A stretch of 64,000 nt of DNA from Chitinophagaceae bacterium. GTDB lineage: Bacteria; Bacteroidota; Bacteroidia; Chitinophagales; Chitinophagaceae. The stretch covers positions 62,001-126,000 of the forward strand of contig CANGYR010000006.1 of NCBI GenBank assembly GCA_947458275.1. Reading direction: 5' to 3'. Every line of letters starts with the position of its first letter. The stretch's first letter is position 1. The notes beneath the pieces are model-generated. The model was not told the DNA's origin and searched no databases. It worked only from the letters and a program-made list of their open reading frames with translations. A program made the position numbers and the translations under genes. Positions 20,387 through 29,878 of the stretch are shown in pieces.

Positions 20387-23005
20387 ATGACTATGAACTT
20401 GCAAAATTTTACCATCAAAGCAACTGAAATTATTCAGCAGGCTCAGCAATTGGCCTTCAATGCTAAGCATCCCAATATTGAGACTGAACATATATTGAAA
20501 TCCTTATTGAAATCGGAGGATTCTCCCATTGATTATCTGCTGAAGAAGAATAACGTTACCATTAATTTACTGGAAGCCAAACTGGATGAGCTGATAAATA
20601 AATTGCCAGTCACCACATCAGAACCTGCACAAAATATCGGCAGAGAAGCGAATGCGGTTTTGCTTCGTTCCGGTGCTGTGCTCAGTACTTTCGGAGATGA
20701 GTTTGTTGCCACCGAACATATCTTACTGGCCATTGTTCAGGGAAATGATGCTACGGCAAAGATTTTAAAAGATGCCGGTCTTACCGATAAAGGTTTAATT
20801 GCTGCTATAAAAGAATTAAGAAAAGGAGCAACCATCTCATCTCAAACTCAGGAGATTCAATTTAACGCATTGAACAAATATGCCAAGAACCTTATTGAGA
20901 TGGCAAGGTTGGGAAAACTGGATCCTGTTATCGGTCGAGATGAAGAAATCAGAAGAACGCTGCATATTTTAAGCAGAAGAACCAAAAATAATCCCATTTT
21001 GGTGGGTGAGCCCGGAGTGGGTAAAACCGCCATCGCAGAGGGATTGGCCATACGTATTGTAAATGGGGACGTTCCTGAAAATCTGAAATCAAAAATCATC
21101 TATGCACTTGACATGGGGCAACTGATTGCAGGTGCAAAATATAAAGGTGAGTTTGAAGAGCGCCTGAAGTCAGTTGTGAAAGAAGTGACAGACAGCGACG
21201 GAGAAATTGTTTTATTCATTGATGAAATTCATACCCTCATTGGAGCTGGCGGTGGAGATGGTGCTATGGATGCAGCAAATATTTTGAAGCCCGCACTGGC
21301 AAGAGGTGAACTGCGCGCAATAGGAGCCACCACACTGAATGAATACCAAAAATATTTTGAAAAAGATAAAGCCCTGGAGCGTCGTTTCCAGAAAGTGATC
21401 ATTGATGAGCCAACTACTGAAGATGCTATTTCAATATTAAGAGGATTGAAGGATCGTTATGAAACCTATCATCATGTAAGAATAAAAGATGAAGCCATCA
21501 TTGCGGCAGTGGAACTTTCACAAAGATATATTTCAGATCGTTTTCTTCCGGATAAAGCAATTGACCTGATTGATGAAAGCGCAGCCAAACTCCGATTGGA
21601 AATGAATTCTATGCCTGAAGAGCTGGATAAGCTGGAGCGTCAAATAAGACAACTGGAAATTGAGAGAGAAGCGATTAAACGTGAAAATGACGAGGTTAAA
21701 TTGAAAGAGCTGAATACCGAGATAGCTAATCTCTCTGTGGAGCGAGATACCTACACATCTAAATGGAAAGAAGAAAAGGAAATTGTTGAAAAAATACAAA
21801 ACGGCAAAGCAACCAAAGAAAAACTAAAACTCGAAGCAGAACAAGCGGAAAGGAACGGGGATTATGGTAAAGTAGCCGAAATCAGATACGGTAAGATCAA
21901 GGAGCAGGAAGCGTTAATTGAACTGAGTATGAAACAGCTGGGAGAACTATCCGAAAAAAGACTGCTGAAAGAGGAGGTAGATGCTGAAGATATTGCCGAA
22001 AGTATTGCTAAAAGCACCGGAATACCTGTTTCCAAAATGATGCAAAGCGAGAAAGAAAAATTACTGCATCTGGAAGATGAATTGCATCAACGTGTGGTTG
22101 GTCAGGAGGAAGCCATCGAAGCGGTTGCAGATGCTATCAGAAGGAGCAGGGCGGGGCTGCAGGATCCAAAAAAACCAATTGGTACATTCATATTTTTGGG
22201 CACAACAGGAGTAGGTAAAACCGAACTGGCTAAAGCACTGGCAGAGTATTTGTTTGACGATGACTCTATGATGACACGAATCGATATGAGCGAATACCAG
22301 GAAAAGCATACAGTAAGCCGTCTGGTGGGTGCTCCTCCCGGATATGTAGGATATGATGAAGGCGGACAACTGACAGAGGCAGTAAGACGTAAACCTTATT
22401 CTGTGATTCTTTTAGATGAAATTGAAAAAGCTCACCCCGATGTTTTTAATATTCTGCTACAAGTGTTGGATGACGGTCGCCTGACCGACAATAAAGGCAG
22501 GCTGGTAAACTTTAAAAATACCATCATCATCATGACCAGCAATATGGGCAGCAATATCATTCAGGAAAATTTTGGAAACGTTTCAGAACAAAATAAAGAG
22601 TCAGTTGTTGAGATTACTAAGGTTGAGGTGGTCAATTTACTTAAACAAACCATCCGGCCTGAGTTCTTAAACAGAATTGATGAGATAATCATGTTTCAGC
22701 CTTTGATGAAAAATGAAATCAGGGGCATCATCCAGATTCAACTGAATGAATTGAAAAAACTGGTCGCTAAAAATGGGGTAGAACTTCAGTTTAGTGATTA
22801 TACTCTGGATTATCTGTCCGAAAATGGGTACGATCCTCAATTTGGCGCAAGGCCATTGAAAAGACTGATTCAGAAACAAATAGTTAACCAACTGAGCAAG
22901 AAATTGCTTGCAGGAGACGTTAATAAATCACAGCCTGTTATGGTAGATGTTTTTGACGGTGTGGTTGTCTTTCGTAATGAAATCATGTCAAAAGTACCCG
23001 CCTGA
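20387..23005 (+). CDS. clpB: ATP-dependent chaperone ClpB
   Basis: Two AAA+ modules: [15 protein letters not shown] and [19 protein letters not shown]; middle coiled coil. Confidence 0.97.
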   Translation: MTMNLQNFTIKATEIIQQAQQLAFNAKHPNIETEHILKSLLKSEDSPIDYLLKKNNVTINLLEAKLDELINKLPVTTSEPAQNIGREANAVLLRSGAVLSTFGDEFVATEHILLAIVQGNDATAKILKDAGLTDKGLIAAIKELRKGATISSQTQEIQFNALNKYAKNLIEMARLGKLDPVIGRDEEIRRTLHILSRRTKNNPILVGEPGVGKTAIAEGLAIRIVNGDVPENLKSKIIYALDMGQLIAGAKYKGEFEERLKSVVKEVTDSDGEIVLFIDEIHTLIGAGGGDGAMDAANILKPALARGELRAIGATTLNEYQKYFEKDKALERRFQKVIIDEPTTEDAISILRGLKDRYETYHHVRIKDEAIIAAVELSQRYISDRFLPDKAIDLIDESAAKLRLEMNSMPEELDKLERQIRQLEIEREAIKRENDEVKLKELNTEIANLSVERDTYTSKWKEEKEIVEKIQNGKATKEKLKLEAEQAERNGDYGKVAEIRYGKIKEQEALIELSMKQLGELSEKRLLKEEVDAEDIAESIAKSTGIPVSKMMQSEKEKLLHLEDELHQRVVGQEEAIEAVADAIRRSRAGLQDPKKPIGTFIFLGTTGVGKTELAKALAEYLFDDDSMMTRIDMSEYQEKHTVSRLVGAPPGYVGYDEGGQLTEAVRRKPYSVILLDEIEKAHPDVFNILLQVLDDGRLTDNKGRLVNFKNTIIIMTSNMGSNIIQENFGNVSEQNKESVVEITKVEVVNLLKQTIRPEFLNRIDEIIMFQPLMKNEIRGIIQIQLNELKKLVAKNGVELQFSDYTLDYLSENGYDPQFGARPLKRLIQKQIVNQLSKKLLAGDVNKSQPVMVDVFDGVVVFRNEIMSKVPA

Positions 23006-23125
23006 TAAATGCTAACAAAACTTTAATAAATATCAAATCATTGATTATCAATAAGTTGCATTGTTTTTCACTATAAATTATTTTAACGGCTATGCCGAGA
23101 AACTTAAATTCATTACCTTTCACGC

Positions 23126-23145
23126 ATTAACATAAATATGTTAAT
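23126..23145. promoter_or_regulatory. 20-bp perfect palindrome ATTAACATA-AA-TATGTTAAT
   Basis: Located upstream of the DsbA-like gene. Confidence 0.4.
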
Positions 23146-23189
23146 TTGTTTTCAATCGTTTATGTTTTAAAAGAAAAAATTCATTTTAT

Positions 23190-23768
23190 ATGGCATTCAA
23201 AAAAGAAATTGTAGAAATAATAGAACCAAGGGATGTTTTTGTTGGAAATCCAAAAGCAGAAGTTACATTAGAAGAATTTGGTGAATATGAGAGTGAGGTT
23301 TGTGCAAAAGCAAATGAAGTAGTTAAGAAATTACTGGAAGATTATGATGGTAAAATTAGATTCAATTTCCGTCATTTTCCATTAACAAAAATTCATCAGA
23401 GAAGCCTGAAGGCAGGAGAGGCTGCAGTAGCCACTGCTCAGGAAGGTAAATTCTGGGAAATGCACAATATATTATTTGCCAATAGAAGAAACCTCGGTAC
23501 CACCAGTCTGAAATTACATTCTAAAGAAGCTGGTGTAAAAAACAAACGTTTTTTGGATGATTTGGTAAATGCAACTTATGGCTGGCAGGTTCAAGGCGAT
23601 TTAAAAGAAGGAATTGACAGGGGCGTTAAGGATGTTCCAACTTTCTTTGTAAACGGAACACTTATAAAAGGTAAGCCAACCTATGAGGAGCTTAGTAAAG
23701 CCATTGATGCCGAATTAAAAAAAGTAAAAAAGAAACCTGCGGCAAAGAAATCACTCAGCAAAGCTTGA
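23190..23768 (+). CDS. DsbA-family thioredoxin-fold protein lacking the first active-site Cys (SxxC)
   Basis: VTLEEFGEYESEVCAKANEVVKKLL...RFNFRHFPLTKIHQRSLKAGEAA; GVKDVPTFFVNGTLIKG cis-Pro loop; no signal peptide. Confidence 0.85.
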   Translation: MAFKKEIVEIIEPRDVFVGNPKAEVTLEEFGEYESEVCAKANEVVKKLLEDYDGKIRFNFRHFPLTKIHQRSLKAGEAAVATAQEGKFWEMHNILFANRRNLGTTSLKLHSKEAGVKNKRFLDDLVNATYGWQVQGDLKEGIDRGVKDVPTFFVNGTLIKGKPTYEELSKAIDAELKKVKKKPAAKKSLSKA

Positions 23769-23813
23769 TTAATTCTATGATATCAGGATGGTGTGTTAAA
23801 AGTAAGTAAACAG

Positions 23814-23842
23814 AAACCCGGCAAATTTTGTCGGGTTTTTTG
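23814..23842 (+). terminator. Terminator downstream of the DsbA-like gene
   Basis: AACCCGGCAAA-TTTTGTCGGGTTTTTT. Confidence 0.75.
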
Positions 23843-23845
23843 CAT

Positions 23846-23879
23846 AAAAAAAGCTCCACTTTTCAGTGAAGCCTTTTTT
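23846..23879 (-). terminator. Terminator of tRNA-Lys
   Basis: Minus strand AAGGCTTCACTGAAAAGTGGAGCTTTTTTT hairpin plus T-run. Confidence 0.7.
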
Positions 23880-23880
23880 G

Positions 23881-23953
23881 TGAACTGGCTGGGACTCGAA
23901 CCCAGGACCCATACATTAAAAGTGTATTGCTCTACCAACTGAGCTACCAATTC
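23881..23953 (-). tRNA. tRNA-Lys (anticodon TTT)
   Basis: Minus strand GAATTGGTAGCTCAGTTGGTAGAGCAATACACTTTTAATGTATGGGTCCTGGGTTCGAGTCCCAGCCAGTTCA folds as a cloverleaf; anticodon loop CTTTTAA; CCA not encoded. Confidence 0.95.
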
Positions 23954-24083
23954 TCCTTATCCGTTTTAAACGGAGTGCAAAAATAAGGCAAAATGATATT
24001 GTATCAAATTTTTTATGAAAGAATTTAATTTTATCGATTAAAAATAATCTTCGGTAAATTTTCAAATGCCACTTTATCTAACT

Positions 24084-24091
24084 TAAATTTG
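24084..24091 (+). promoter_or_regulatory. TAAATTTG -7 motif upstream of the SDR gene
   Basis: Exact TAnnTTTG; overlaps the ORF-caller start (TTG 24089), favouring the ATG at 24107. Confidence 0.45.
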
Positions 24092-24106
24092 CTTTATTTG
24101 ACTTGT

Positions 24107-24916
24107 ATGAGCAATTATTTCAAAAATAAAGTAGTGGTCATTACCGGCGGTAGTGACGGTATAGGTAAATCATTGATAGAACTATTACTTCCGATGGGAG
24201 CAAAAGTTGCTACCTGTGCAAGAAATCAGGATAAGTTGTATGATTTGCAGATCAGGCACTCTAAAGAACCTTTGCATTGCATTGTGGCGGATGTAAGCAG
24301 TTATAATGACTGCAAAATGTTTATTGAATCGACTATCAAACAATTTGGTGGCATTGACATATTGATAAATAATGCCGGAATTTCTATGCGTGGTTTACTA
24401 GCCGATACAGATATAGAGGTTTTCAAAAAAGTAATGGACATCAATTTTTTTGGAACTGTTTATTGCACCAAACTGGCATTGTCTTCAATCATTGAGAGAA
24501 AAGGTACCATTGCCGGTATTTCTTCCATTGCCGGATATCGCGGATTGCCCGGTAGAAGCGGCTATTCTGCAAGCAAATTTGCCATCAACGGCTGGCTGGA
24601 ATCAATTCGTACTGAGTTGCAGGAAAAAGGCGTAAATGTTATGTGGGTGAGTCCGGGATTTACCCGCAGCAATATCAGAAATGCTGCTCTCAATGAAAAA
24701 GCAAACCAACAGGGAGAAAGCCCACTTGATGAGAGCTCGCTAATGAGTGCGGAAGTATGTGCTGATCATATTCTACAATCAATTGAAAATCAAAAACGCT
24801 CTGTCATACTTACGCTTAGAGGCAAACAAACTGTATGGTTGAATAAACTTTTTCCTTCTCTTGCTGATAAATTGACCAGAAATTATTTTTTTAAAGACGG
24901 GAAACTAATCAAATAA
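24107..24916 (+). CDS. SDR-family NAD(P)-dependent oxidoreductase
   Basis: VVITGGSDGIGKSLIE; LINNAGISMRG; YSASKFAINGWLESIRTEL. Confidence 0.9.
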   Translation: MSNYFKNKVVVITGGSDGIGKSLIELLLPMGAKVATCARNQDKLYDLQIRHSKEPLHCIVADVSSYNDCKMFIESTIKQFGGIDILINNAGISMRGLLADTDIEVFKKVMDINFFGTVYCTKLALSSIIERKGTIAGISSIAGYRGLPGRSGYSASKFAINGWLESIRTELQEKGVNVMWVSPGFTRSNIRNAALNEKANQQGESPLDESSLMSAEVCADHILQSIENQKRSVILTLRGKQTVWLNKLFPSLADKLTRNYFFKDGKLIK

Positions 24917-24917
24917 G

Positions 24918-24970
24918 CCCATCGTTTAAACGGTTGGCTATTAATTTAAACGGTGGGCGGTTAATTTTTT
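24918..24970 (+). terminator. Terminator-like hairpin containing a 20-bp tandem repeat
   Basis: GCCCATCGTTTAAA...TTTAAACGGTGGGC stem followed by TTTTTT; TTTAAACGGTTGGCTATTAA / TTTAAACGGTGGGCGGTTAA tandem. Confidence 0.55.
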
Positions 24971-25053
24971 CGCATACTTATTGACGTGGGTATATTTATT
25001 ATTTATATCTTTAAATATAGACCGCATTAAAAAAATAAAAATCAATCGCCAGC

Positions 25054-25872
25054 ATGCCCATTCTGACTTTTAGCAGTGATATAGGTAGCAAAGACTATCT
25101 AACGGGAGCGATAAAAGGTCAGTTGCTTTCTATTAATGATGGACTGTCGGTTATAGATATCACTCATGATATCATTCCTTATAATTATCTTCAGGCAGCT
25201 TATATCTGCAGAAATGCCGTTTTCAATTTTCCTAAGGGCACTATTCACATGATATTGTTTAATATTTTCGATGAACGCCCGGAGCATTTACTACTTGCAG
25301 AACACAATGGCCACTATTTCTGTTGCGCAGACAATGGATTGCTCACTATGATCCTCGAGGGAAAACCGCAAAAAGTTGTTTCTCTCAAATTAAACAACAA
25401 CAATCCCATTAATACACTCGAATGTACAGAGATATTTGCCAGGGCTATTGCTGAAATTAATAAAGGAAAAAAAATCGATGATCTTGGTAGCAATGATTTT
25501 AGTTTAAAAGTCAAGTTGCCATTGAAGCCGGCGGTAACAGATGATGGCATCGACTGCCACATAGTTTTTATAGATAACTTCGAAAATGTTATAGTCAATA
25601 TTCGCAAGCAAGAGTTTGAGCAATATCGAAATGGAAGGAATTTCAGTATTGTATTTAAACGTGATCAGGTAATTAAAAAAATAAGTGACACCTATGCCGA
25701 TCTCGGCGATTCGGAACCGCTGGCTATATTCAATTCTGCAGGTTATCTGGAGATTGCCATAAATAAGGGTAACGCGGCGGGACTGTTTGGTTTACAGGGA
25801 TATTCTGAAATGCAGCAGCAGTATTTAAACAATAGAATGTTCTATCAGAATGTGAAAATTTATTTTGAATAA
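25054..25872 (+). CDS. SAM hydroxide adenosyltransferase (DUF62 family)
   Basis: LTFSSDIGSKDYLTGAIKGQLLSI...VIDITHDI; FCCADNGLLTMI; IVFIDNFENVIVNI. Confidence 0.88.
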   Translation: MPILTFSSDIGSKDYLTGAIKGQLLSINDGLSVIDITHDIIPYNYLQAAYICRNAVFNFPKGTIHMILFNIFDERPEHLLLAEHNGHYFCCADNGLLTMILEGKPQKVVSLKLNNNNPINTLECTEIFARAIAEINKGKKIDDLGSNDFSLKVKLPLKPAVTDDGIDCHIVFIDNFENVIVNIRKQEFEQYRNGRNFSIVFKRDQVIKKISDTYADLGDSEPLAIFNSAGYLEIAINKGNAAGLFGLQGYSEMQQQYLNNRMFYQNVKIYFE

Positions 25873-25900
25873 TGTTCAGAAAGATGCTATAGCGAATGAT

Positions 25901-26911
25901 TTAAATTGCCATTAGGCTGCATCCTCTTATATCCGAGTTATCCAGGCGTCCGGTTATTTCAAAACTGCCATTTGGATGGAGTTTCCCGCAATCATCAGTA
26001 GCGATAAAAGAACAGCTGTAGACATTTGCTAAGTCAATAATATTGACAGCGCCTGAACGTATTTTCTTCTCATTTATGTAGCTTACATCAAACGGATCGT
26101 CTTCTGCTCTGATTAAAACTTTCATCCAGGGAGGAGAAAAAAATAATCCATCTTTTTTTGAATATGCCTGAGACAACAATTCCGTCATTCCATATTCTGA
26201 ATGAATGTTATCAATTCCGAGTTTACTTTGAAGAATTTCATGAAAGGCACTTCTGATCATCTCTTTTTTTCTTCCTTTCATACCACCCGTTTCCATTACA
26301 ATGGTATTTTTTAATTGCATCGGATATTGTTCAGCAAAATCAAGCAGGGCAAATGAAACGCCTATAAGAAGTGTTTGTTGTTGGTTGTACTCATTTTCCA
26401 ATAATGTCTCCTGCAATTTCATGAAATCGTTTAGATAAAATCCGCTTTTATGGTGACGACTGTTTTCAATCAGTCTCTTGACCATATACACCAGAGATGA
26501 ATTTTCTCTTTCAAGATAGGAGGGGAGTAACCCAATGATACAGTAATTTTCAGGAGCTCCATAAAAAAGTCCGAAATTTTTTAAAAAACTTTCTTCATAA
26601 ATTTTTACATCCTTTATGACATGCCTGCTTTTAACTGAACCGGTTGTTCCGCTACTTTCAAATATAGTTTCAGGTGTAAAGGAAGTACTTACAATTTCTT
26701 TTGTTTTGAAAAATTGAATCGGAAGAAAAGGGATGGATGATATTTTTTTTATCTCTTCCGGGTTAATACGTAAAACATCACAGTATGATCTGTAAACTGT
26801 ATTGAAATTATATTGGAACTGGAATGTTTCAATGGCCAATTGATTAAAATCATCATCATTGCAGAGAAAAATCCTGTCTCTTAATTCGCTGTAATTGTAT
26901 AAATCAGACAT
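25901..26911 (-). CDS. LuxE-like acyl-protein synthetase/acyl transferase
   Basis: IPFLPIQFFKTKEIVST; ETIFESSGTTGSVKSRHV; SEYGMTELLSQAYS. Confidence 0.8.
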   Translation of the reverse strand: MSDLYNYSELRDRIFLCNDDDFNQLAIETFQFQYNFNTVYRSYCDVLRINPEEIKKISSIPFLPIQFFKTKEIVSTSFTPETIFESSGTTGSVKSRHVIKDVKIYEESFLKNFGLFYGAPENYCIIGLLPSYLERENSSLVYMVKRLIENSRHHKSGFYLNDFMKLQETLLENEYNQQQTLLIGVSFALLDFAEQYPMQLKNTIVMETGGMKGRKKEMIRSAFHEILQSKLGIDNIHSEYGMTELLSQAYSKKDGLFFSPPWMKVLIRAEDDPFDVSYINEKKIRSGAVNIIDLANVYSCSFIATDDCGKLHPNGSFEITGRLDNSDIRGCSLMAI

Positions 26912-26964
26912 ACTGAGTGCAATTTCCCTATTTATTTTAAAATTGCCATATCAATTTGGTTTTG

Positions 26965-26972
26965 TAAATTTG
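26965..26972 (+). promoter_or_regulatory. TAAATTTG -7 motif
   Basis: Exact TAnnTTTG, 16 bp before the lipoprotein ATG. Confidence 0.45.
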
Positions 26973-26988
26973 AATACAAATCCTCACA

Positions 26989-27438
26989 ATGCGCACGCTT
27001 TTTTTATTTTTATTCGCTACAATCATATTAACATCTTGCAAAAAAGATAAATTCACTACTGCGCCTCAAATTTCTTTCAAATCTGTCAATCCGGATACAT
27101 GGAAAAAAGGGATATCAACGCCCGGCACCGGGCCGGTTTTGTCTTTAACATTAACTGATGCAGAAGGGGACCTTGGTTTTATAAGAGGAAAAGATACTGC
27201 TTATGTTTATTTACAAAATAATCTGACCAACAAACTAGATTCAGCCTTTTTTCCTGAAATGCCCATCACCAATAAGAGCAACATGAATGTAACTGTAGAC
27301 GTATTGCTCACTAATTTTTTGGTAAGTTCCGGCGCTGATAAAACCGATATCAATTACTTTGATGTGTATGTAAAAGATTTTGCCAAGAATAAGAGCAATG
27401 TGATTAAAACGGCCCAACCGGTATACTATATTCCATAA
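26989..27438 (+). CDS. Hypothetical lipoprotein
   Basis: Lipobox ILTSC. Confidence 0.7.
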   Translation: MRTLFLFLFATIILTSCKKDKFTTAPQISFKSVNPDTWKKGISTPGTGPVLSLTLTDAEGDLGFIRGKDTAYVYLQNNLTNKLDSAFFPEMPITNKSNMNVTVDVLLTNFLVSSGADKTDINYFDVYVKDFAKNKSNVIKTAQPVYYIP

Positions 27439-28265
27439 TGAGGGGCTTCAATTATTTTCTTTCTAATAATTTTTTTATTTCCTTTTGTGCTGTAGCACTT
27501 GTATGGCAGACCAACATGCTGCTCAATAAATCTGGCACCTATTTTAATTACTGTTTGATTTTTTCTTCAACGCTTGCTGCATACAATTTCTATGTACTGG
27601 TTAGCCGATGGTTTAATCAAAATGATTCAGGCCTGTTCAGTTTTATGTTCAAACAAGCACATATTCTGGCGCTTATTCTAATTGCTGGATCATCACTTGT
27701 GTATACATTATTTCAACTGCCTGAAAATTTATGGATTGTGCTTATTTGTACTGCACTTACCTGCATCTATACAATTTCTGTCATTCCAAACAAAAGTATT
27801 CCTGTTTTCAAAAAAATGGGATTTCTGAAGACTGGGTTACTTGCACTGACCTGGAGTATGGCTACGGTTTTAATTCCTGCGAATGGCCTTGTACATCTTT
27901 TATTCTATAAAGTTCTCTTGATTTTTTTCATACGGCTTTTAGGTTTGTTAATGATTTGTCTGATTTTTGATTTAAGGGATATTCATGTGGATAAGATAAA
28001 TCTATTACGAGCGATAATTGACATCAATCCCAAATGGATTCAGCGTATCATGCTTGGGTTATTATTTCTTTATGCAGTTTCTTCAGTTTTTTTTGGAGTG
28101 ATTTATGCTGATTATTCACAAATGTTTGCACTTCTGACAGCAGGGCTTGCAGCTTATCTACTTTATATTTTTTCTCTTAAAAAAATGGGATATTTTTTTT
28201 ATTATTTCTTGGTGGATGGCTGGATGATATTTACTGCTTTTTTAACCTATTTAGCAACTATTTAA
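27438..28265 (+). CDS. Hypothetical multi-pass membrane protein (UbiA-like topology)
   Basis: Overlaps the upstream stop by 1 nt; eight or so hydrophobic helices; LMICLIFDLRDIHVDK. Confidence 0.65.
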   Translation: MRGFNYFLSNNFFISFCAVALVWQTNMLLNKSGTYFNYCLIFSSTLAAYNFYVLVSRWFNQNDSGLFSFMFKQAHILALILIAGSSLVYTLFQLPENLWIVLICTALTCIYTISVIPNKSIPVFKKMGFLKTGLLALTWSMATVLIPANGLVHLLFYKVLLIFFIRLLGLLMICLIFDLRDIHVDKINLLRAIIDINPKWIQRIMLGLLFLYAVSSVFFGVIYADYSQMFALLTAGLAAYLLYIFSLKKMGYFFYYFLVDGWMIFTAFLTYLATI

Positions 28266-28291
28266 TTAACTTGCATTTATAACTATACATT

Positions 28292-29395
28292 ATGGCAAAA
28301 GCGATCAGAAAAAAATCAATTCTTACAGATACTTCTTATAGTTTTTTGAAAAATTACATCAACAACCCTTCTCCAACAGGCTTTGAGAGCAGTGGACAGA
28401 AGTTGTGGATGGAATACATTCGTCCGAATGTAGATGAAATTTTTACTGATCCTTACGGAACGGCTGTTGGAGTAATCAATCCTTCTGCACCTTTTAAAGT
28501 AGTTATAGAGGCACATGCTGATGAGATTAGTTGGTTTGTTAATTATATTTCAGCCGATGGATTGATATATCTGAAAAGAAACGGGGGAGTGGATCATCAG
28601 ATAGCGCCGTCTATGCGGGTGCTGATCCATGGTAAGAAAGGAATTGTGAAAGCTGTATTTGGGTGGCCTGCTATTCATACCCGTTTGGGAAGTGCCGATA
28701 AGGAAACGCAGCCGAGGGTAGACAATTTGTTCCTTGATTGTGGTGCCAGAAACAAGAAAGAAGTGGAAGCATTGGGCATTCATGTCGGAGCTGTGGTTAC
28801 CTATGAAGAAGGTTATGATGAATTGGCACATGGATATCTCATTGGAAGAGCTTTTGATAATCGTATCGGTGGATTTATGATTGCAGAAGTAGCCAGATTA
28901 TTGAAAGCCAATAAAAAGAAATTGCCGTTTGGATTATATGTGGTAAATGCTGTTCAAGAGGAAATCGGACTCAGAGGTGCTGAAATGATTGCGCGTCGCA
29001 TTAAACCTAATGTTGCTATCATTACAGACGTAACGCATGACAGCACTACTCCAATGATCAATAAAATGATTGAGGGCGAGTGTGCTTGTGGCAAAGGCCC
29101 ATCTTTATGCTATGGTCCAGCTGTACACAATAAATTACTGGATTTCGTTCAGAATATTGCGCAGAAAAATAAAATTCCTGTTCAGCTCAGAGCAACAAGC
29201 CGTAGTACCGGTACCGATACTGATTCCTTTGCTTATGCCAACGATGGTTGCCCATCAGTGCTTATATCTATTCCACTGAGATATATGCATACTACCGTTG
29301 AAATGCTGCACAAAGATGATGTTGAAAATACTATCAAATTGATGTATGAGTCAGTATTGTCGTTAACACCAAAAACCAACCTTAGTTATTTCTAA
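28292..29395 (+). CDS. M42-family metallopeptidase (glutamyl aminopeptidase-like)
   Basis: VVIEAHADEISWFV; GRAFDNRIGG; NAVQEEIGLRGAEMIA; ITDVTHDS. Confidence 0.92.
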   Translation: MAKAIRKKSILTDTSYSFLKNYINNPSPTGFESSGQKLWMEYIRPNVDEIFTDPYGTAVGVINPSAPFKVVIEAHADEISWFVNYISADGLIYLKRNGGVDHQIAPSMRVLIHGKKGIVKAVFGWPAIHTRLGSADKETQPRVDNLFLDCGARNKKEVEALGIHVGAVVTYEEGYDELAHGYLIGRAFDNRIGGFMIAEVARLLKANKKKLPFGLYVVNAVQEEIGLRGAEMIARRIKPNVAIITDVTHDSTTPMINKMIEGECACGKGPSLCYGPAVHNKLLDFVQNIAQKNKIPVQLRATSRSTGTDTDSFAYANDGCPSVLISIPLRYMHTTVEMLHKDDVENTIKLMYESVLSLTPKTNLSYF

Positions 29396-29407
29396 GACAG
29401 TTCAATA

Positions 29408-29878
29408 ATGGAAGACACTCTTAGTAAATACCTACGGCTTTTTGGGAATATCCTCCTGATATTCATAATATTCCTGATTTTTCTGTTTGGATTATTATTG
29501 ATTTTAAAACTTGTATTTGGAATGCTGGACCATATCTCATGGTTTAGTTATCTGTATACTGTATTTATATTACTTCTGCCGGTCGTGCTATTCTCTTCAG
29601 TGTATTTCATCTTTTTTAAGCGAACAAAATATCATCCGTCAAAAGCGGTGAGAGGAGTATCCTATTTTATTTTCAGTGCAGCCATTTTATCCTGGTTGGT
29701 ATTTCTGGCAATGGATATTAAAACCTACTCAATTCGTCAATACGCTGAGATAGGAAAGTATAATAGTTACGATACTATCTACCTGACCGCGAATGTTGCA
29801 GTGATTTTTCTGGTGGGAATAATACAGGCATTAACTACAGCAAAAGAAAAAGACTGGATGGAAAAACATAATAATTAG
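29408..29878 (+). CDS. Hypothetical membrane protein
   Basis: Four predicted hydrophobic helices. Confidence 0.6.
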   Translation: MEDTLSKYLRLFGNILLIFIIFLIFLFGLLLILKLVFGMLDHISWFSYLYTVFILLLPVVLFSSVYFIFFKRTKYHPSKAVRGVSYFIFSAAILSWLVFLAMDIKTYSIRQYAEIGKYNSYDTIYLTANVAVIFLVGIIQALTTAKEKDWMEKHNN

